Assembly (NCBI GenBank): GCA_900539655.1
Contig: UQCR01000053.1
Coordinates: 1 to 44,541 of the forward strand
Length of the DNA: 44,541 nucleotides
From: an uncultured Robinsoniella sp.
GTDB lineage: Bacteria > Bacillota > Clostridia > Lachnospirales > Lachnospiraceae
Direction: 5' to 3'
The notes beneath the pieces are model-generated. The model did no database searches, was not told the DNA's origin, and saw only the letters and a list, made by a program, of their open reading frames with translations. This document shows, in pieces, positions 43,460 to 44,541 of the stretch. Numbering within the stretch: position 1 is the stretch's first letter; each line of letters opens with the position of its first letter. A program made the translations under genes and the position numbers.

Positions 43460-44179
43460 ATGATGAAGAATAAGATGGTAAAAACAATGTTTTTAATGGG
43501 TTGCACATTTCTTGTGATGGGAGCAACCGCTTTAGCGGCACCGAAAGCAGAGCAGATTGTAATTGAAGCGGACACAAACACCATGCAGGTGGGTAAGACC
43601 ATGGATCTGGACAGCGAAATCAGACCGGAGGGTGCAAAAGTAAAAGACCGTAATATTATATGGAGCAGCAGTGATTCCAAAGTGGTAAAGGTGTTGGATA
43701 AAAGAGATGATGATACGAAAGTAAAAGCTTTGAAAACAGGCAACGCAGTCATCTCAGTAAGGATTAAGAATACAAAAATAAAAGCAGACTTCCAGATTAC
43801 AGTTCAGAATAAGAAAAAAGGGATGTCTGTAAAAAAGCAGGAAAAGAAAATTGAAGGTTACAAGAAGCAGTATGATAAAGTTTACAGTAATATCAAGAGT
43901 ACTAAAGTGGGAACGGATGCTGCTTCTGCTAAACAGCAATATCTGAAGTTTGAACGGGAACTGGATGCAATTGACCGAAAGGCGGATCGTTTGGATGACC
44001 AGATAGAAGATGCTTATCATGACGGGAAATTATCCTATCGCCAGAGGAAGTCTCTGGACAGGAAGCTGGACAAATTGGAAGATTATAAAGACAGCATAGA
44101 AAATTATCTGGAAGATAAATATGAATTTATAGATGACGATCACGATGATTTTGATGATTACGATGATTTTGACGACTGA
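43460..44179 (+). CDS. Secreted BIG2-domain protein with coiled coil and Asp-rich tail
   Basis: A 239-residue exported protein with a signal peptide (1-27, cleavage ALA-AP), a bacterial Ig-like BIG2 domain (about 32-115, with WSSSDSKVVKV and KTGNAVISV), a long charged helical region (about 120-220) and a tail of Asp, Phe, Tyr and His (DDFDDYDDFDD). AAGGAGG lies 10 bases before the first ATG; a second in-frame ATG follows directly. It lies 18 bases after the anti-sigma gene and so in the same operon, and it shares the acidic-tail character. Role unknown; an envelope binding or sensing partner is plausible. Confidence 0.82.
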   Translation: MMKNKMVKTMFLMGCTFLVMGATALAAPKAEQIVIEADTNTMQVGKTMDLDSEIRPEGAKVKDRNIIWSSSDSKVVKVLDKRDDDTKVKALKTGNAVISVRIKNTKIKADFQITVQNKKKGMSVKKQEKKIEGYKKQYDKVYSNIKSTKVGTDAASAKQQYLKFERELDAIDRKADRLDDQIEDAYHDGKLSYRQRKSLDRKLDKLEDYKDSIENYLEDKYEFIDDDHDDFDDYDDFDD

Positions 44180-44263
44180 AATAGTTAAAAGATGACTTTC
44201 ATATATGTTTGTGGTAAAATATGACTCACAGATAAATGGAAATATGGAAAGGAGTTATATGTC

Positions 44264-44473
44264 ATGAGCAAATATAATCCTCTTTGGGAATATGTGAAAG
44301 AAAACGGCAGTCCCTCACTTAAACTGACATTTGAAGAAATTAAAACGATTGCAGGAATTGAGATAGATCATTCTTTTTTGAATTATAAAAAAGAATTAAC
44401 GGAATATGGATATCAGGCTGGAAAAATTTCTTTGAAAGAAAAGACCGTTATTTTTAATAAAATTGAATTATAA
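44264..44473 (+). CDS. Small DUF7662-like protein
   Basis: A 69-residue soluble protein. The layout YNPLWEYV, then LTFEEIKTIAG, then a C-terminal beta-strand region TVIFNKIEL resembles DUF7662 proteins, though their usual WW motif is missing. AAAGGAG lies about 10 bases before the ATG. A possible promoter (ATGACT at 44192, TAAAAT at 44215, 17-base spacer) suggests separate transcription. Function unknown. Confidence 0.65.
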   Translation: MSKYNPLWEYVKENGSPSLKLTFEEIKTIAGIEIDHSFLNYKKELTEYGYQAGKISLKEKTVIFNKIEL

Positions 44474-44479
44474 AATGTT

Positions 44480-44520
44480 AATTCCGCTATTCCCGGTTAT
44501 GGGGATGGCGGTATTTATTT
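44480..44520 (+). terminator. Terminator after the DUF7662-like gene
   Basis: AATTCCGCTATTCCC pairs with GGGGATGGCGGTATT (14 of 15 positions counting G-U) around GGTTAT, followed by TATTTAATT. Confidence 0.75.
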
Positions 44521-44541
44521 AATTCGAATAAAAATATATTT

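Overview
The window looks like a chromosome segment of a Gram-positive, AT-leaning gut Firmicute, most likely a Lachnospiraceae-type clostridium. The basis is strong AGGAGG ribosome sites, TTGACA/TATAAT promoters, intrinsic terminators, huge secreted glycosidases with FIVAR, F5/8 and BspA-like repeats, a GntR-LacI type AraR, and an RsgI-like anti-sigma factor. Genus cannot be decided by reading alone. Nearly all genes are on the + strand; the exceptions are a YczE/YitT-type membrane protein, a nitroreductase remnant and a 19-residue Cys-rich peptide gene. Layout: 1-10.9 kb holds two giant secreted multimodular hexosaminidases, a GH20 enzyme cut by the window edge and a GH84 enzyme, suited to mucin or host glycans. 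11-13 kb holds an unrecognised secreted protein behind a tandem palindromic operator and an 18-bp repeat array, then a DUF1648 membrane protein. 13.5-15.7 kb is a two-gene malate module: an LDH/MDH-family enzyme with Arg at the specificity position, and malic enzyme. 15.8-18.5 kb is an autoregulated TetR/ABC efflux operon whose leader carries a 13-bp tandem repeat. 18.55-19.0 kb encodes a strongly structured, apparently non-coding RNA with a near-consensus promoter and a terminator-like final stem. It precedes a COG4586-type ABC ATPase with two permeases, then a MutS2-like protein lacking the Smr nuclease. A tiny minus-strand peptide gene follows. 24-33.5 kb is the most interesting block. It has a LytS-like sensor kinase and a response regulator with a SARP-type output domain. 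Next comes a promoter with a perfect 11-bp tandem duplication just upstream of its -10 box. The genes behind it are two large paralogous secreted proteins, a small secreted protein sharing their C-terminal module, and two membrane-anchored proteins sharing another extracellular module. I read this as a two-component-controlled cell-surface system that I cannot match to a named one. 33.6-36.2 kb holds small housekeeping-type genes: DUF2007, the YczE-like protein, flavodoxin and Nudix. 36.4-41.5 kb is a complete araR-araA-araB-araD operon converting L-arabinose to D-xylulose 5-phosphate. 41.7-44.2 kb encodes an ECF sigma factor, an RsgI-like membrane anti-sigma factor and a secreted BIG2-type protein; the last two share Asp-rich tails. 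A small DUF7662-like gene closes the window.
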